In this document: positions 36,501 to 49,900 of the stretch, piece by piece
How positions within the stretch are numbered: the first letter of the stretch is position 1
How the letters are laid out: the number at the start of each line of letters is the position of its first letter
Assembly (NCBI RefSeq): GCF_937616625.2
Contig: NC_065571.1
Span: 29,989,879-30,053,878 of the forward strand
Reading direction: 5' to 3'
DNA: 64,000 bases
From: Mercurialis annua
Taxonomy: Eukaryota > Streptophyta > Magnoliopsida > Malpighiales > Euphorbiaceae
The notes under the pieces: model-generated
The model's database searches: none
What the model saw: only the letters and a program-made list of their open reading frames with translations
What the model was told of the DNA's origin: nothing
Position numbers and translations under genes: made by a program

Positions 36501-36505
36501 CCTGA
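36501..36505. repeat. Left target-site duplication of element C (CCTGA)
   Basis: CCTGA before the LTR start at 36506, matched at 50092-50096 after the right LTR end, inside the gag coding sequence of B. Confidence 0.92.
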
Positions 36506-38860
36506 TGTAATATCCCATATTTTTTTAAAATTTTTCCGATGAGTTTTCGGTTATAATTTGGAGTCCTTTGTGGTTCAATTCTGGGTTTGATTTAGTTTGG
36601 CCCATGCAGTTGATTTACACTTTCATTAGTTTGGTGATAATTAATTAAGCCATGAAATTCATACAAAATCCATGCATGGTTAAGTTTAGGCCTATGATGC
36701 TTTGTTCATTTTTTTTGGCCCATTAAAAGGTTAAGATTGGTCATACAAAATTTGGCCCATTCCATATATTTTCTTATGTTCTTTTTCACAATCCCTATCT
36801 TTTCTTAAAACCCTAGCCCCCTTTAACCCATTACAATCTGAATCAACATAACACCTTCATTCCGTCTATTGCCACTGGATTTGGTAAGTTAATTTCACAT
36901 CTCTTTTCCTAGTTCTTTTTTTCGATATCGTTCTGGTCGTTTGTAACTTGTGTTGTTGTTCATGCTATCTTCAAATCTGAAGCGTTTATCTTGGTTTCAC
37001 CTATCTCGATCATCCCTACGCGCTGGAAACATATTTGGTACGTATAACTTGTTCGTTTAATCGCCGCTACGATTCATTGTTATCTACTGCCGTTTTTATC
37101 GATTTCTTGCCGTCCCTCTTCCTTATTCTTTGTTGTTTCCGTCATTAGTCATTCTCTGTTACATGTTGTTATTGTTGTGAGATTAGATCAGCTCATGTTT
37201 CTTGCCTTTGTGGCCGCTGTTCTTCGTCGCATGTCGTTGCCGTGTTGTGCAACTGAAACCTCATGACATGTGTTGTTAATGATTCTAATATGGGCATTAA
37301 TCTTAATTAGGATTTCTTGTTATAACGGATTAGTTCCTTTAAATGATTTGGATCTGTTGTGTTATTTTTGGTGATCTAGAATTGAGATTAAAAACGTTTG
37401 TTTGATTTCTGTGTATTGATATGTTTCATTATTTTGCATTATTGTGACGACCCATTTTCATGAATCGTGACCGGCGCTAGGGTATGGGTAATGTAGTACC
37501 AAAACCCGTAGCTAGCCTTCCAATTAACATACAAACACATAAACCTGCAGAAAACCAATGCTCGGGGGCAACCGAGACTTCAGCCTAAATCTAGCAGTTA
37601 TAATATTCAGCAATTAAAATAACATGCTTTCTAATAATAATATTAATTCGGTTTAATATAAATAATTCTGAATAGTAATATAACATGCCAAAGCAATAAT
37701 AATCCAGTCGGACCAATCCGACAACAACTAAAATAAAATAAAGACGTCTAGTCAACTACTGCGGTCTAAGAATGAAATAGTTGATAGTTCTACTAAAATA
37801 AATGGAACCTCCGAAGAAAAGTAAATGCGGAGATCACCAGACTCTCTCAGATCATAACCCTGGGAAAAATTGGGAAAACAACGGGGTCAGATATACTGAG
37901 ATGAGTTTATACCACTATCTACATTTATTAAGTGGAAAACCTTTAAAACCGTTTAAAATATTTAATAACGATATTACGAATAATAGTTGGAACCCTAATC
38001 CACAATTCTAAATAATAAACATAATCTAATAGGTCTGGTCCCGAGAGCTGAGCTACACCGAGTTACCACTGACCACACTTATACCAGAGTCCCGAGAGCT
38101 GAGCTACACCGAGTTACTCTACCTGGTCCCGAGAGCTATGCTCACACCGAGTTACCACATTTCCATATATAACTTACCCAGATCAATACCGTTGCGCACG
38201 CAGTCCTAATGATGCCCATTAGGTAGCATGTTTCAACTAAGAGCCATAATATAAAAACAGTTCGCAATATACGTACAATATATATATTTATTATTAAAAT
38301 AACAATTTACTTAATAAAGCGGTAAATAGTAAGTACAAACTCACTGCTTGCTAATCCACGTGAATACCGGGAAGCAACTAATCCTGGTTCGCCTCTGGAG
38401 CACGAACAATAGACGGGTCTAGACAAATAAAATAATTATTAAAAACAGACCCTAACTCTAGAAAGTACTAGACACCACATAGGACTAGCACAAATAACAC
38501 GTCGGAATAAAACAAGCCAGAACACACAAAAATACCCATTAGGTAATAAAGCCAATTAATATAAGTCTATTGAGTTCTCGCTTAAAATCCAATTTATATA
38601 TATTATTTAATAATCTTTAAATAATAATTAATTTTCAAATAGTGGGTTAGCCGAGTTATCATTAACTACCAAGCTAACCTCACTTGTCGGGTGACCCAAG
38701 TCTAACCCGACTCAAAACGTTTATCGAATATAAACCCGAGTTTATATTTATAAAATAATTTGATAAAATAATAAACCATCTTAAAAGCGGAACTCAATAA
38801 CTTCAATTCCAAGTAACCCAAGTTACATCCCAAAATCTAACCTTTTTAAGTTTATAAAAG

Positions 38861-38968
38861 TTTAGGGACTAAATTGTACTTTAGCCATTTAGGGACTAAA
38901 CTGTACTTTAGCCATTTAGGGACTAAACTGTACTTTAGCCAATTAGGGATTAAACTGTACTTTAGTCA
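38861..38968. repeat. 27-bp tandem repeat in LTR D
   Basis: About four copies of the AGGGACTAAACTGTAC-containing 27-bp unit, one more than in B. Confidence 0.9.
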
Positions 38969-39880
38969 AATTGATACCCGAAATCAAATTAATAACTTTT
39001 ATTTATAATTACTACCAAATATAACGTTACTAACCAAAAACTTAATTAAATAAGTTTTTTTTAAAAAAAATATTTAGAGCTAAATTTTAAATTAGCCAAT
39101 TTATACCAAATCGAAATTCGAAATTAATTATAATTATCCGAGTAATTATATTAGCTTAATTTATAAATAACCATCGTTTTAAATATATTACTTATAACCA
39201 AATCTAAATTCAAAAGTTATTATTAAACAAATTCAAATGGTAATACTAAAGGAACCCATTTGTTTTAGTCAAAATTGATAATCATGTTGGCTATTTAGCC
39301 ATCTTCTTTAATTGAATTTCAACTTATCCCCGCCAACCCTTCTTCATCAAAACTCTAACCAGAACTCCATAATCAACAATCCAGTAACAATATAAGATAC
39401 AACCTTAATTCAAAATGGATCCCAATTATAACAACATTAATCATGATAATCAACAAACCCAAACATTCATTTAAAACTCAGAAACCGTAACAAATAATGG
39501 AAGAGATACAAAGAACCGATGGCAGGCAAACAAAACGAGGCGAAGCACAAACTGAGATTCAACGATTTGCCTACCCAAAATATAGAGACTAAACAACATG
39601 AATCAACTAAATCAAACCACAAAGTGAAAGGATCATCGGCAGTAACTGAAAAAGTTAAGAACAATGGTATGAAAACTTAAAGCGATAAACCGTACGGCGA
39701 TTGAAACGAAATCGATAGCGTACCGTTTGGCGTAAATGAGATAGGGAAACGTAGAGAATTGAGTCCACAACGTTTGAGATCGAACGGAATCAATTTCGAT
39801 CTAGAAACGAGCAAGAACGATCAAAAATACGGAATTGCCGCATTGAACATAAAACTGAAATTCAACGAATTAAAGAACTT

Positions 39881-39956
39881 ACCGAGGCAGCGACTTCAAA
39901 GGACGATTACAGCTTCGATTCTCAGAGAATAAGGTGAACAAATACGGCTAGGGTTT
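39881..39956 (-). promoter_or_regulatory. Telo-box and splice-donor-like pair in LTR D
   Basis: Minus strand: AAACCCTAG at 39956-39948, then TCGGTAAGTTC with donor GT at 39882-39881, 66 nt further on. Same layout as in A, B and C. Confidence 0.5.
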
Positions 39957-40056
39957 CTTTGTAGAATAGAGAATGGCTTAGGGTCGGAACTTAGGTATTT
40001 AAGTAGGTCGGAATAGGTTAGAATGATTGACGAAAGTGCCCCCACGGAAGGATTGG

Positions 40057-40160
40057 GCTGGTCTCGAACGAGACCAGCAAAATGCTTTGATTCTCGTTCG
40101 AGAATCTGAGTTCTCGAACGAGAACCAAGCTTTTCAACACAGGTCTCGTTCGAGACCCGT
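40057..40160. promoter_or_regulatory. Palindrome cluster in U3 of LTR D
   Basis: Four TCTCG(AA/TT)CGAGA-type palindromes in about 100 bp, parallel to those of B but with diverged flanks: a 22-bp one at 40057-40078, then inverted repeats around ATTCTCGTTCGAGAAT, GTTCTCGAACGAGAAC and GGTCTCGTTCGAGACC. The arms have changed together, keeping the symmetry. Confidence 0.7.
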
Positions 40161-42522
40161 GTTGAACAAACGGCCCTTGGGCCAAATAATCTTGGTTCTT
40201 GGGCCCAATTTAATTAATCCAACCTCAAACCGACACGAAACGAGCTACCAACCTAAAATTTTACATCGAACGCTGCCGGAAACTCGTCGGAAATTATTAA
40301 AATTATACGGGTTATTACAATTATTATGGTTCTGTTACATTAAGTTTTGTTAACTTGAACAAGATGGCTTGTGCATTATTACTGGGCGAGTTACTTTTTT
40401 AAAAATGATGGGCTAGTTTTGTTTGAAATATGATTGTGCAATTGGTCAAGATGTTGGCCACGTATTTGTATTATTCTGATTTCCAATTTCATGGGTTTTG
40501 TGAGTTTGTTTATAAGTGGTGGTTAACTGGCTATTTTAGTCACTAAATTGTTTTGACTTAATTCTAATGATGCTTTAACTTTATTATTAACTGTTTCATT
40601 TTGATTTTGATTTTAATCTACGAAATTGATTTCGACTTATTAATTAGCGATTTAAATAATATGATTATTTATAATTTGGAATAATTCTGGGCATTCATAT
40701 TTTAAATTTAGATTTAATCTTAATCTTATTATAATATAAATGATTTTAGATTTGATTATTTATTTTGACCATACTAAATCGGAATTGGGATTTTAATTTG
40801 AAAGTTTATCAAATAAGTAATATTATTTTTAAAACCTAAAAATAATATTTGAGTTATTTAAAATTAAATAATAATTATAATTTAATTGTTAATTTGAGAA
40901 TTTGGGCTTAGCGTGCCAACATGATTAAATTATATTTTAACTTTTGGATTTCGTTATATAATTTGGCAAATTGAAAACGATGATTATTTTATAATCTAAA
41001 TTAATATAATTACTCGGGTAATTATATTTGATTTTAAATATCTTTTTGGTTTGTCATTTTGGCTAAATTACAATTTAGCCCTTAAACGTTTTTAAAACTT
41101 ATTTGACTAAGTTTTTGGTTGCAACTTGGGTTACTTGAAGTTAAAGGTATTGGGTTCCGTTTTAAATATAGATTTATTATTTTATCAAGTTGATTCTATA
41201 ATTATAAACTATGGTTTATAATTGGATAAGATTATATTTATTTTATCAAAGTGATTTTTGGGAATTATAAACTCTGATTTATATTTTGATAAAATATTTT
41301 GGGTCGGGTTAGACTTGGGTCACCCGACATGTGAGGTAGCTTGGTAGTTATTGGTAACTCGGCTAAGCCAATATTTGAGAAAATGGATTTAAGTTATTAT
41401 TTATTTATTATTTAAGTAATATTTTTCGGAATGGATTTTAAAGCGGAAACCCAATAGACTTGACTTATTAATTTTGGGTATTGTGTTTACTCAAGGTGGT
41501 TCGTATTTTGACTCGGGTCATTATGTAATTAATTGTTGTTTTTGCTTTGGCTATTCTTGTGCGAGACTTGGTATGATGCTAGTCCTATGTGGTGTCTAGT
41601 ATTCTTAGAGTTAGGGGTTGAATGGATTTTAACTTATATATTGTTTTAGACCCGTCGACTGCTCGTGCTTCGGAGTCTATGCAGGGTTAGCTGTTTGCCA
41701 AGATTCACGTGGTAAGCAAGTAGTGAGTTTGTAGTGCTATTTACCGCATTATTTAGTACCGCATCATATTTTAGTATTATAAATGCTTTTTAATTGTTTT
41801 ATGCGATTATGGATCTGGATTGAAACGAGCTACTCGATAGGCTTGTATCAAGACTGTGTGCACCGGTATATACTCTGAGATCGGCAGACTATGGTCTTAC
41901 TTACGCTGGTAATTTGACGAGGATTTGTTCCCGTCCACTCTGGGTTTATTTTTTCGGTATGATATGTCATACTCACGATGGGATCATTTCAATACTGTAT
42001 TTCCATAATCATATTATACTAGTATAAAAAGGTTTTGATTTAAGGGGTTTTAAACTAAATAAATGTAAATAGTATTGCGAACTCATCTCAGTATATCTGA
42101 CCCTGTTGTTTTCCCAAATTTTCCAGGTTAATGATTTTGAGCGAGTCTGCTGATCTTTGATTCTTTATTTTTCGGAGGTTTATTTTATTTTAATAAAATG
42201 TCAAACTGATTTTATTCTTATACCGCAGTAGTAAACTAGAAGTCTGTATTATTTTAGTTATTGTCGGATTTGGTCTGACTTGCTTATTTTATTCTTTGGC
42301 ATATTAAATTGTTTAACTCTGGTTATTTATTATTTAATGAAAATATTATCATATATATATAGACTGCCTGTTTAAATTGGAGTCTCGGTTGCCCCCGAGC
42401 ATTTGATTTATTGCAGAATTATTTGATTGGTTGTTTTCCGCAAGGCTTGCTACGGGTTTTGGTACAGCCATACCCATACCCTAGCGCCGGTCGCGATCCA
42501 TGAAATTGGGTCGTGATAAACT

Positions 42523-42534
42523 TGGTATCAGATC
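42523..42534 (+). other. Primer-binding site of element C
   Basis: TGGTATCAGATC, one base different from the initiator-Met site TGGTATCAGAGC, four bases after the LTR end. Confidence 0.85.
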
Positions 42535-45500
42535 TTTGGTACCAAGGTCATTTGCTTGCTATGTGTTTACTCTGTTAAGTTTGTTATTGAGTCATAGGTA
42601 TGGAATTAGATTCATGTCTTGTCTTTGAAACATCATCTTTTGATTTTAATAATTTCCTGCCTACACCGATAGAATTGCGTCGAGTTAGAAAACGTTTGTG
42701 CTTTGATTGGATGCTCTTATCTTATTTTATTGATGTTATTTTCACTTGGGTGAATTTTGTTGTTTGATTTCTCGGGAAATAATATTTTGGTAATTCTCTT
42801 TAATTCATGCTTGGGCATGATGTTATTTCCTTATCATTTTGATGATGCGTTTTACTGGATAACGATATTTTGACTTTTATGCCTTCAGTAAATTTTTTGA
42901 CCTTGAATTAATTTGTGAGTACTTCTGGCTTTGGTCGAGAGCCTCGATTTTAAAAATGATATTCGTCAGGCTTTGACATTATTTTGGATTTAAATGATTT
43001 TTGACCGAAAAATCTTTATCACGTTTTATTGATTATGTTAATGACAACGTATTGGTTTCAAAAGTACCTTAATGAATTTATTTTTGCCTAACTGGTAACT
43101 CAAAAAGGTCAAATGGGTAGTCTGGACACGACACCCTAAAATATCAATTTCAGTATTAGGCTAGTAAATTGAAATTCATGTATTTCAAAATTTTAATTTT
43201 GATTGAGGATTGAAAACGGGGTGTGCTTTTTAATTATAATGAATCTCTCATAATTTAAAGTTTAAATTTTTACGTCTGGATTGGTACTTCTAAATTGATT
43301 CTTTTTTTTTAATAAAATTATTTTGAAGGGGGATACAGGGTTGGTGATTTAATATTACTTTCGTAATTTTACCATATTCTGGTTTGTAAAAAAATTGTAG
43401 TGTTGTTGGTCTAATGCTCGATTTGCTAGTATTGACTGATGTATGTGTTTTTGAAAAGATTGTTAGAGATTAAATTGTTTTCTTACTTGGGTGATGTGTT
43501 GATGTTGTCATTTGGGTGACGTCGAGCTTCCTATTTTGAAAGGATTGGAATTTGTTTAAAACGTGTTTTTTCGGATTGGAAAAATAATTTGTATACGTTT
43601 TACAAATGGTAAATGCGGGTTTGACTTGGGTCACCCAAATTTGGAGTTGAGTTTGGAAGTTGTAATTATTCGGCTAACTCGATGATTTAAAAATTGAGGC
43701 ATTTGGAAATAAATTTTTAATCAATATTTTGTAAAGAGGTTTTCCGGAAAATGAATTTTTAAACTGAAGGGGCTCGACATTAACTTGAAATCTACTTTGT
43801 AAATCTTACCTTTTGGAAGGGGTTTTGATAAATATTTTTGGTAAATATCTTTATTTATTTGATCTTATTTGGCGTTTTTAGCATGTCGTTTCATGATTTA
43901 ATGTTTTAATCATTGTTGGGTTGTTTGAGTTGTTACAATGTCGGTAGGAGTTCGTTGATCATATAAGATGTTGCTTGCTCAATTATTTTGGAATTATATT
44001 GGTTACCTACCCTAATGAGTAATAGTTTTACTGCAAGATGTTTAGCGTTTTTTGGTTTTGTGAAAATTCGTGACCTATATTATTGCGTTCTTGTAAAGTA
44101 TCTCATGTTTGGTTAAGTTATACTATAGTAGTTATCGTTCCTGTTTGCCTCATTGTGTGGAGTATCATGTGAGGACATTACTCACTTATTTCTTTGGCAT
44201 TGGTGTCGATGTGCGTTTCGAAACTTTGTTTTGACCCTGCGATTAGTTTAAATGTTCTAATTGGTTTAGTTGGATCAAACGTTTGGACTCTAAATTCGAA
44301 GTGATTAATTTTGTTATCAAGAAATTTGAGGAGCGATTCTCAAGATCTGTTTTCAGATTCTAGTTTCGTATCTGTCCAGGCCAGAGGAAGGCGATTTGAG
44401 TTATATTACTCAACACCGGTGGAATAATTCTACTTGTGAGTGTTTGCCTCGTGCGTGGAAATTTTGAACATTATGTGTTTTAACGTCGGGCTCGTTTGTG
44501 ATAAATTGGTGTATCTAAGTCATTCGGCTTTTGGTATTTTGGAAAAGAATGTGGAAACTGTGTTCGAGGTTGATCAGTGTAGTAATACACTGGCATAATT
44601 CATTAGGTAGATCGGTGAAATATCAAAAGTGATAGTGGAGCTGTGAAGGCGTTCGTGTTGTTTGGTGCCTTTGGAAAATTTTCAATTCGATTTGAGGGAA
44701 ATTTGCTGTTAGGTAAATTTTAGTTTCGTTGTTGATTTTAGGTCATTTCGTTAATGACGATGCAAATTGGTGGTCTAGTATAATAGAGATGGGCAAATAT
44801 GTCAAGATGGACGAGTGCCCGTCTCACAGAGTGTAATTTCTAGAAAAATGTTCGAAGAAAAATCGATTTCAAATGTTAACTTGTTAAAGTAATTGAAATG
44901 TTTTTATCACATAATTGTGCCTAGACATGTCATGAACATGCATTTGAAATGCCACGAATAGGAAACTGCATTGAGCATTGAGTATGATCACTAATTAAAA
45001 GAGAAATAAATAATTGATACATGCATTAGAACATTCATCACGGCATTAAATTATTAGGGTTGGTTTGCAACTTTTTGGGGATGAGAGCTGTCATCACCCT
45101 GGCGCACAATCATGTAAAATAAATTTTATCAGTGAGACTTTTCAAGAAAAATGTTTTGTTATAAACTCGCGAGTTATATTGTGAAAATGGTGTTTAAAAA
45201 GTTGTTAAATTTCAAACGGTTTTGAAAATTTTATCTGGTTGGTATCTAGACAATACTTTGTGATGATGATAGTGACTTAAGAGAATATATTGTTGGAGTA
45301 TTTGTATATTATTAGGAAGAGCTATAGTTATAAGTTTGTACTCGAGGTTTAGTTATGGTAAGTGTGGAAAAATATTGAGTTCGGATTAAAAGATTGTGTC
45401 AGCTTAGAGTATGTTATTTGAATATTTTTGATTTAAGAACAATTGTTATGCTCTACATGTGCTTTTACAAAAAAAAACTTAAAAGAAATTTTGTTTTTAC

Positions 45501-46579
45501 AGATTCGAATTCTGTTTAAAAAGTTTTGATACCGGTAGGGAAATTATTTTGTAAACAACGGGATTCTTATAAAAAAAAGTTTGTTTTTTTAGAAAGTGAT
45601 GAAATTTTGTCAGTATTGATTTAAAGGCGGATTTTAAGATTTTTCTAAATGAACAATTTTGTACAATCGTGAATTTATTGTGAAAGTAATGTTTGGTCAT
45701 GATTTCAAATTGAGAGTGATTTATTATATTAATGCGTTTACGAAACTAGAGGATTTTTGAACGGGTTAATTATTTTCGGTTGAAAATGAAATAAAACTTG
45801 ATGTGTTAGTAATTTCAATTAAAGGCGGATGGTATTATTAAATATTTTGTGGTTGCGAAAAGCGTTTTTATATAAATTTTTATGTTGAGCATATCCAACT
45901 AACCGATTTATAGCGATTTGATCTAAATGATCTTCTGTAGGATTTGAGGTAACAGTTGATTAAAAAAAAAATTGGAGGATGAAAAATGTTGTTATCAAAA
46001 GTTTAAGTTATATTTTTCCTTAGAAATTATAGTGTTTTCGTACATCTTGGTTCGCGAAGTTGATGGTGCTGTCGAGTTCTTAGTTGGTTGAACTAAACCG
46101 ATTCTAGTGGTTTTAGTTTTCTGTCGTTATTTTGTGAGAGCATATTTGATCAGGATGACATTTTGATTTGTTGATAAGTCTTCTCGTTTGAGGTAATTAG
46201 TGTTGTGACCACTTAGTGATATAGTGCTTAGGCGTTAAACGATGTAAGATTAATTCCAGTAAGAGTGTCTGTATGTATCGGTTTGTAGCATTGGAGTTTG
46301 ACTTAGTGTGGTTACAATTTGAATCATAGGTTTGTCCCTACACTTGTAGTGTTATTTTGGTAGTCTTTGGGACTTGAGTCTGTTATTTTTTTTTAAAAAA
46401 AAATTCTCATTTAGCATATTGATTATTTTCCGGTTGAAAATAAATTTTTAATTCGTTCACTCGTGGTGTTTAAGAAGTCGTTTGAGGTACCAAATTGTTG
46501 AACTAAGAATTGTTCGCGTATGCGTGTGGTAATCATTCGTTTTCGACTCAGTTTTAAATTTGAAGTCGTATTTCTATAA

Positions 46580-46952
46580 GTTGGGGAGAATGTTCGTATA
46601 ATTTTCAGTGCGTTTTCGGTTAAATTATGTTTCGTGTCGCTTGACTCTCCTTAGTTGTCTTTGTGATAGAATTATATTGGGTTAAGGTTTGATTAAGTCG
46701 ATTGAATTTGCGGTGATGTTTTGCTTAGGTTGATTTAGGCGGTTTTTATTTCGTTTTGGTTGAATTATCACCTGGCCGTAAAGTGATTTTGGAAATTGGA
46801 ATTAATATGCGTAGGTGTCTCTTTCGTTCCGTTGATGACGCGTTGACCTGTATTTTTGAGTTACATGTGATTTTATACGTGCTATAATTGATTTTATATG
46901 ACTTTGACTTTGTGGTAAATTCGAGGACGAATTTTTAATAAGTTGGGGAGAA
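46580..46952 (+). other. Fossil polypurine tract and LTR start inside element C
   Basis: TTGGGGAGAATG at 46581-46592 preceded by a decayed AAATTTGAAGTCGTATTT hairpin and followed by TTTTCAGTGCGTTTTCGG, which resembles the LTR start of E. The true hairpin (46917-46934) and tract (46943-46952) come about 360 bp later. Confidence 0.65.
46917..46952 (+). other. Hairpin and polypurine tract of element C
   Basis: AAATTCG-AGGA-CGAATTT at 46917-46934 and TTGGGGAGAA at 46943-46952, directly before the 3' LTR at 46953. Confidence 0.9.
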
Positions 46953-49900
46953 TGTAATATCCCGTATTTTTTTTAAATTTTTCCGATGAGTTTTCGGTTA
47001 TAATTTGGAGTCCTTCGTGGTTCTATTCTTGGTTTGATTTAGTTTGGCCCATGCAGTTGATTTACACTTTCATTAGTTTGGTGATAATTAATTAAGCCAT
47101 GAAATTCATACAAAATCCATGCATGGTTAAGTTTAGGCCCATGATGCTTTGTTCATTTTTTTTGGCCCATTAAAAGGTTAAGATTGGTCATACAAAATTT
47201 GGCCCATTCCATATATTTTCTTACGTTCTTTTGCACAATCCCTATCTTTTCTTAAAATCCTACCCCCCTTTAACCCATTACAATCTGAATCAACATAACC
47301 TTCATTCCTTCTATTGCCAGTGGATTTGGTAAGTTAATTTCACATCTCTTTTCCTAGTTCTTCTTTTCGATATCGTTCTCGTCGTTTGTAACTTGTGTTG
47401 TTGTTCATGCTAGCTTCAAATCTGAAGCGTTTATCTTGGTTTCACCTATTTCAGTTGTTCTCGATCATCCCTACGCGCTGGAAACATATTTGGTACGTAT
47501 AACTTGTTCGTTTAATCGCCGCTACGATTCATTGTTATCTACTGCCGTTTTTATCGATTTCTTGCCGTCCCTCTTCCTTATTCTTTGTAGTTGCCGTCAT
47601 TAGTCATTCTCTGTTACATGTTGTTATTGTTGTGAGATTAGATCAGCTCATGTTTCTTGCCTTTGTGGCCGCTGTTCTTCGTCGCATGTCGTTGCCGTGT
47701 TGTGCAACCGAAACCTCATGACATGTGTTGTTAATGATTCTAATATGAGCATTAATCTTAGTTAGGATTTCTTGTTATAACGGGTTAGTTCCTTTAAATG
47801 ATTTGGATCTGTTGTGTTATTTTTGGTGATCTAGAATTGAGATTAAAAACATTTGTTTGATTTCTGTATATTGATATGTTTTATTATTTTGCATTAATAT
47901 GGTTCTGTTACATTAAGTTTTGTTAACTTGAACAAGATGGCTTGTGCATTATTGTTGGGCGGGTTACTTTTTTTAAAATGATGGATTAGTTTTGTTTGAA
48001 ATATGATAGTGCAATTGGTTAAGATGTTGGCCACGTATTTATATTATTCTGAGTTCCAATTTTATGGGTTTTGTGAGTTTGTTTATAAGTGGTGGTTAAT
48101 TGGCTATTTTAGTCACTAAATTGTTTTGACTTAATTCTAATGATGCTTTAACTTTATTATTAACTATTTCATTTTGATTTTGATTTTAATCTACGAAATT
48201 GATTTCAACTTATTAATTAGAGATTTAAATAATATGATTATTTATAATTTGGAATTACTTTGGGCATTCATATTTTAAATTTAGATTTAATATTAATCTT
48301 ATTATAATATAAATGATTTTAGATTTGGTTATTTATTTTGACCATATTAAATGGGAATTGGGATTTTAATTTGAAAGTTTATCAAAGTAGTAATATTATT
48401 TTTAAAACCTAAAAATAATATCTGAGTTATTTAAAATTAAATTAATAATTATTATTTAATTGTTAATTTGAGAATTTGGGCTTAGCGTGCCAATGTGATT
48501 AAATTATATTTTAACTTTTGGATTTCGTTATATAATTTGGCAAATTGAAAATGATGATTATTTTATAATCTAAATTAATATAATTACTCGGGTAATTATA
48601 TTTGATTTTAAATATCTTTTTGGTATGTTATTTTGGTTAAATTACAATTTAGCCCTTGAACGTTTTTAAAACTTATTTGACTAAGTTTTTGGTTGTAACT
48701 TGGGTTACTTGAAGTTAAAGCTATTGGGTTCCGTTTTAAATATTTATTTATTATTTTATCAAGTTGATTCTATAATTATAAACTATGGTTTATAATTGGA
48801 TAAGATTATATTTATTTTCTCAAAGTGATTTTTGGGAATTATAAATTCTGCTTTATATTTTGATAAAATATTTTGGGTCGGGTTAGACTTGGGTCACCCG
48901 ACATGTGAGGTAGCTTGGTAGTTATTGGTAACTCGGCTAAGCCAATATTTGAAAAAATGGATATAAGTTATTATTTATTTATTATTTAAGTAATATTTTT
49001 CGGAACGGATTTTAAAGCGGAAACCCAATAGACTTGACTTATTAATTTTGGGTATTGTGTTTACTTAAGGTGGTTCGTATTTTGACTCGGGTCGTTATTT
49101 AATTAATTGTTGTTTTTGCTTTGGCTATGCTTGTGCGAGACTTGGTATGATGCTAGTCCTATGTGGTGTCTAGTATTCTTAGAGTTAGGGGTTGAATGGA
49201 TTTTAACTTATATATTATTTTAGACCCGTCGACTGCTCGTGCTTCGGAGTCTACGCAGGGTTAGCTGTTTGCCAAGATTGTGGATAAGCAAGCTGTGAGT
49301 TTGTAGTGCTATTTACCGCTTTATTAAGTACCGCATCATATTTTAGTATTATAAATGCTTTTTAATTGTCTTAAGCGATTATGGATCTGGATTGAAACGA
49401 GCTACTCGATAGGCTTGTATCGAGACTGAGTGCACCGGTATATACTCTGGGATCGGCAAACTATTGTCTTGCTTACGCTGGTAATTTGTCGAGGATTTGT
49501 TCCCGTCCACTCTGGGTTTATTTTTTTGGTATGATATGTCATACTCACGCTGGGATCATTTCAATACTGTATTTCGATAATCATATTATACTAGTATAAA
49601 AAGATTTTGATTTAAGGGGTTTTAAACTTAATAAATATAAATAATATTGCGAACTCATCTAGTATATCTGACCCCGTTGTTTTCCCAAATTTTCCAGGTT
49701 AATGATTTTGAGCGAGTCTGCTAATCTCCGATTCTTTATTTCTCGGAGGTTTATTTTATTTTAATAAAATGTCAAACTGATTTTATTCTTCAACCGCAGT
49801 AGTAAACTAGAAGTCTGTATTATTTTAGTAATTGTCGGATTTGGTCTGACTTGCTTATTTTATGCTTTGGCATATTAAATTGTTTAACTCTGGTTATTTA

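Larger units (their letters stand above)
31756..36505 (-). pseudogene. gag-pol: gag-pol of element B, main part (broken)
   Basis: Continuous ancestral frame from gag to chromodomain, interrupted only by stops. Gag domain lies at about 36300-35800, the zinc knuckle CFSCSQPGHFSREC near 35430-35475, and protease DAGATHSF near 35090-35110. Reverse transcriptase is present, but its catalytic box reads FIDEIL (GAA at 34090-34092) in place of FIDDIL. RNase H, integrase and chromodomain (ending at 31756) follow. Stops: TAG 35176-35178 (replacing CAG), TAG 35053-35055 (replacing TTG), TAG 32506-32508 (replacing CAG, two codons before the catalytic Glu of integrase). The 5' end is cut by element C; the missing N-terminus lies at 50092-50308. 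Confidence 0.94.
37443..40319 (-). mobile_element. Element D: solo LTR (2877 bp)
   Basis: An LTR without internal region: plus-strand ends TGTGACGACCC and GTTATTACA, flanked by the 5-bp TSD ATTAT (37438-37442 and 40320-40324). Sequence resembles the LTRs of B (three-copy motif, 27-bp repeats, U3 palindromes). Solo LTRs arise by recombination between the two LTRs of one element. It is the innermost and therefore youngest layer of the nest. Confidence 0.93.
36506..42518 (+). repeat. 5' LTR of element C, split by solo LTR D
   Basis: 36506-37442 plus 40325-42518, about 3131 bp without D. Has AAACCCTAG at 36808-36816 and a splice-donor-like GGTAAGTT whose GT starts at 36894. Aligns throughout with 46953-50091. 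Confidence 0.92.
42519..46952 (+). other. Non-coding internal region of element C
   Basis: 4.4 kb with no recognisable gag or pol and no frame longer than about 67 codons (45497-45700 on minus, no domain). Begins with a primer site close to initiator-Met tRNA. 44050-46600 aligns loosely with element E (433-1648 and 7251-9310). A second, decayed polypurine tract and LTR-start-like sequence lie inside at 46580-46610. Confidence 0.8.

Noticed and set aside
40325..42518. Possible host gene in the AT-rich DNA around 40.3-50.0 kb
   Set aside because: All of it is accounted for by the LTRs and internal region of element C. No coding frame of meaningful length or domain.
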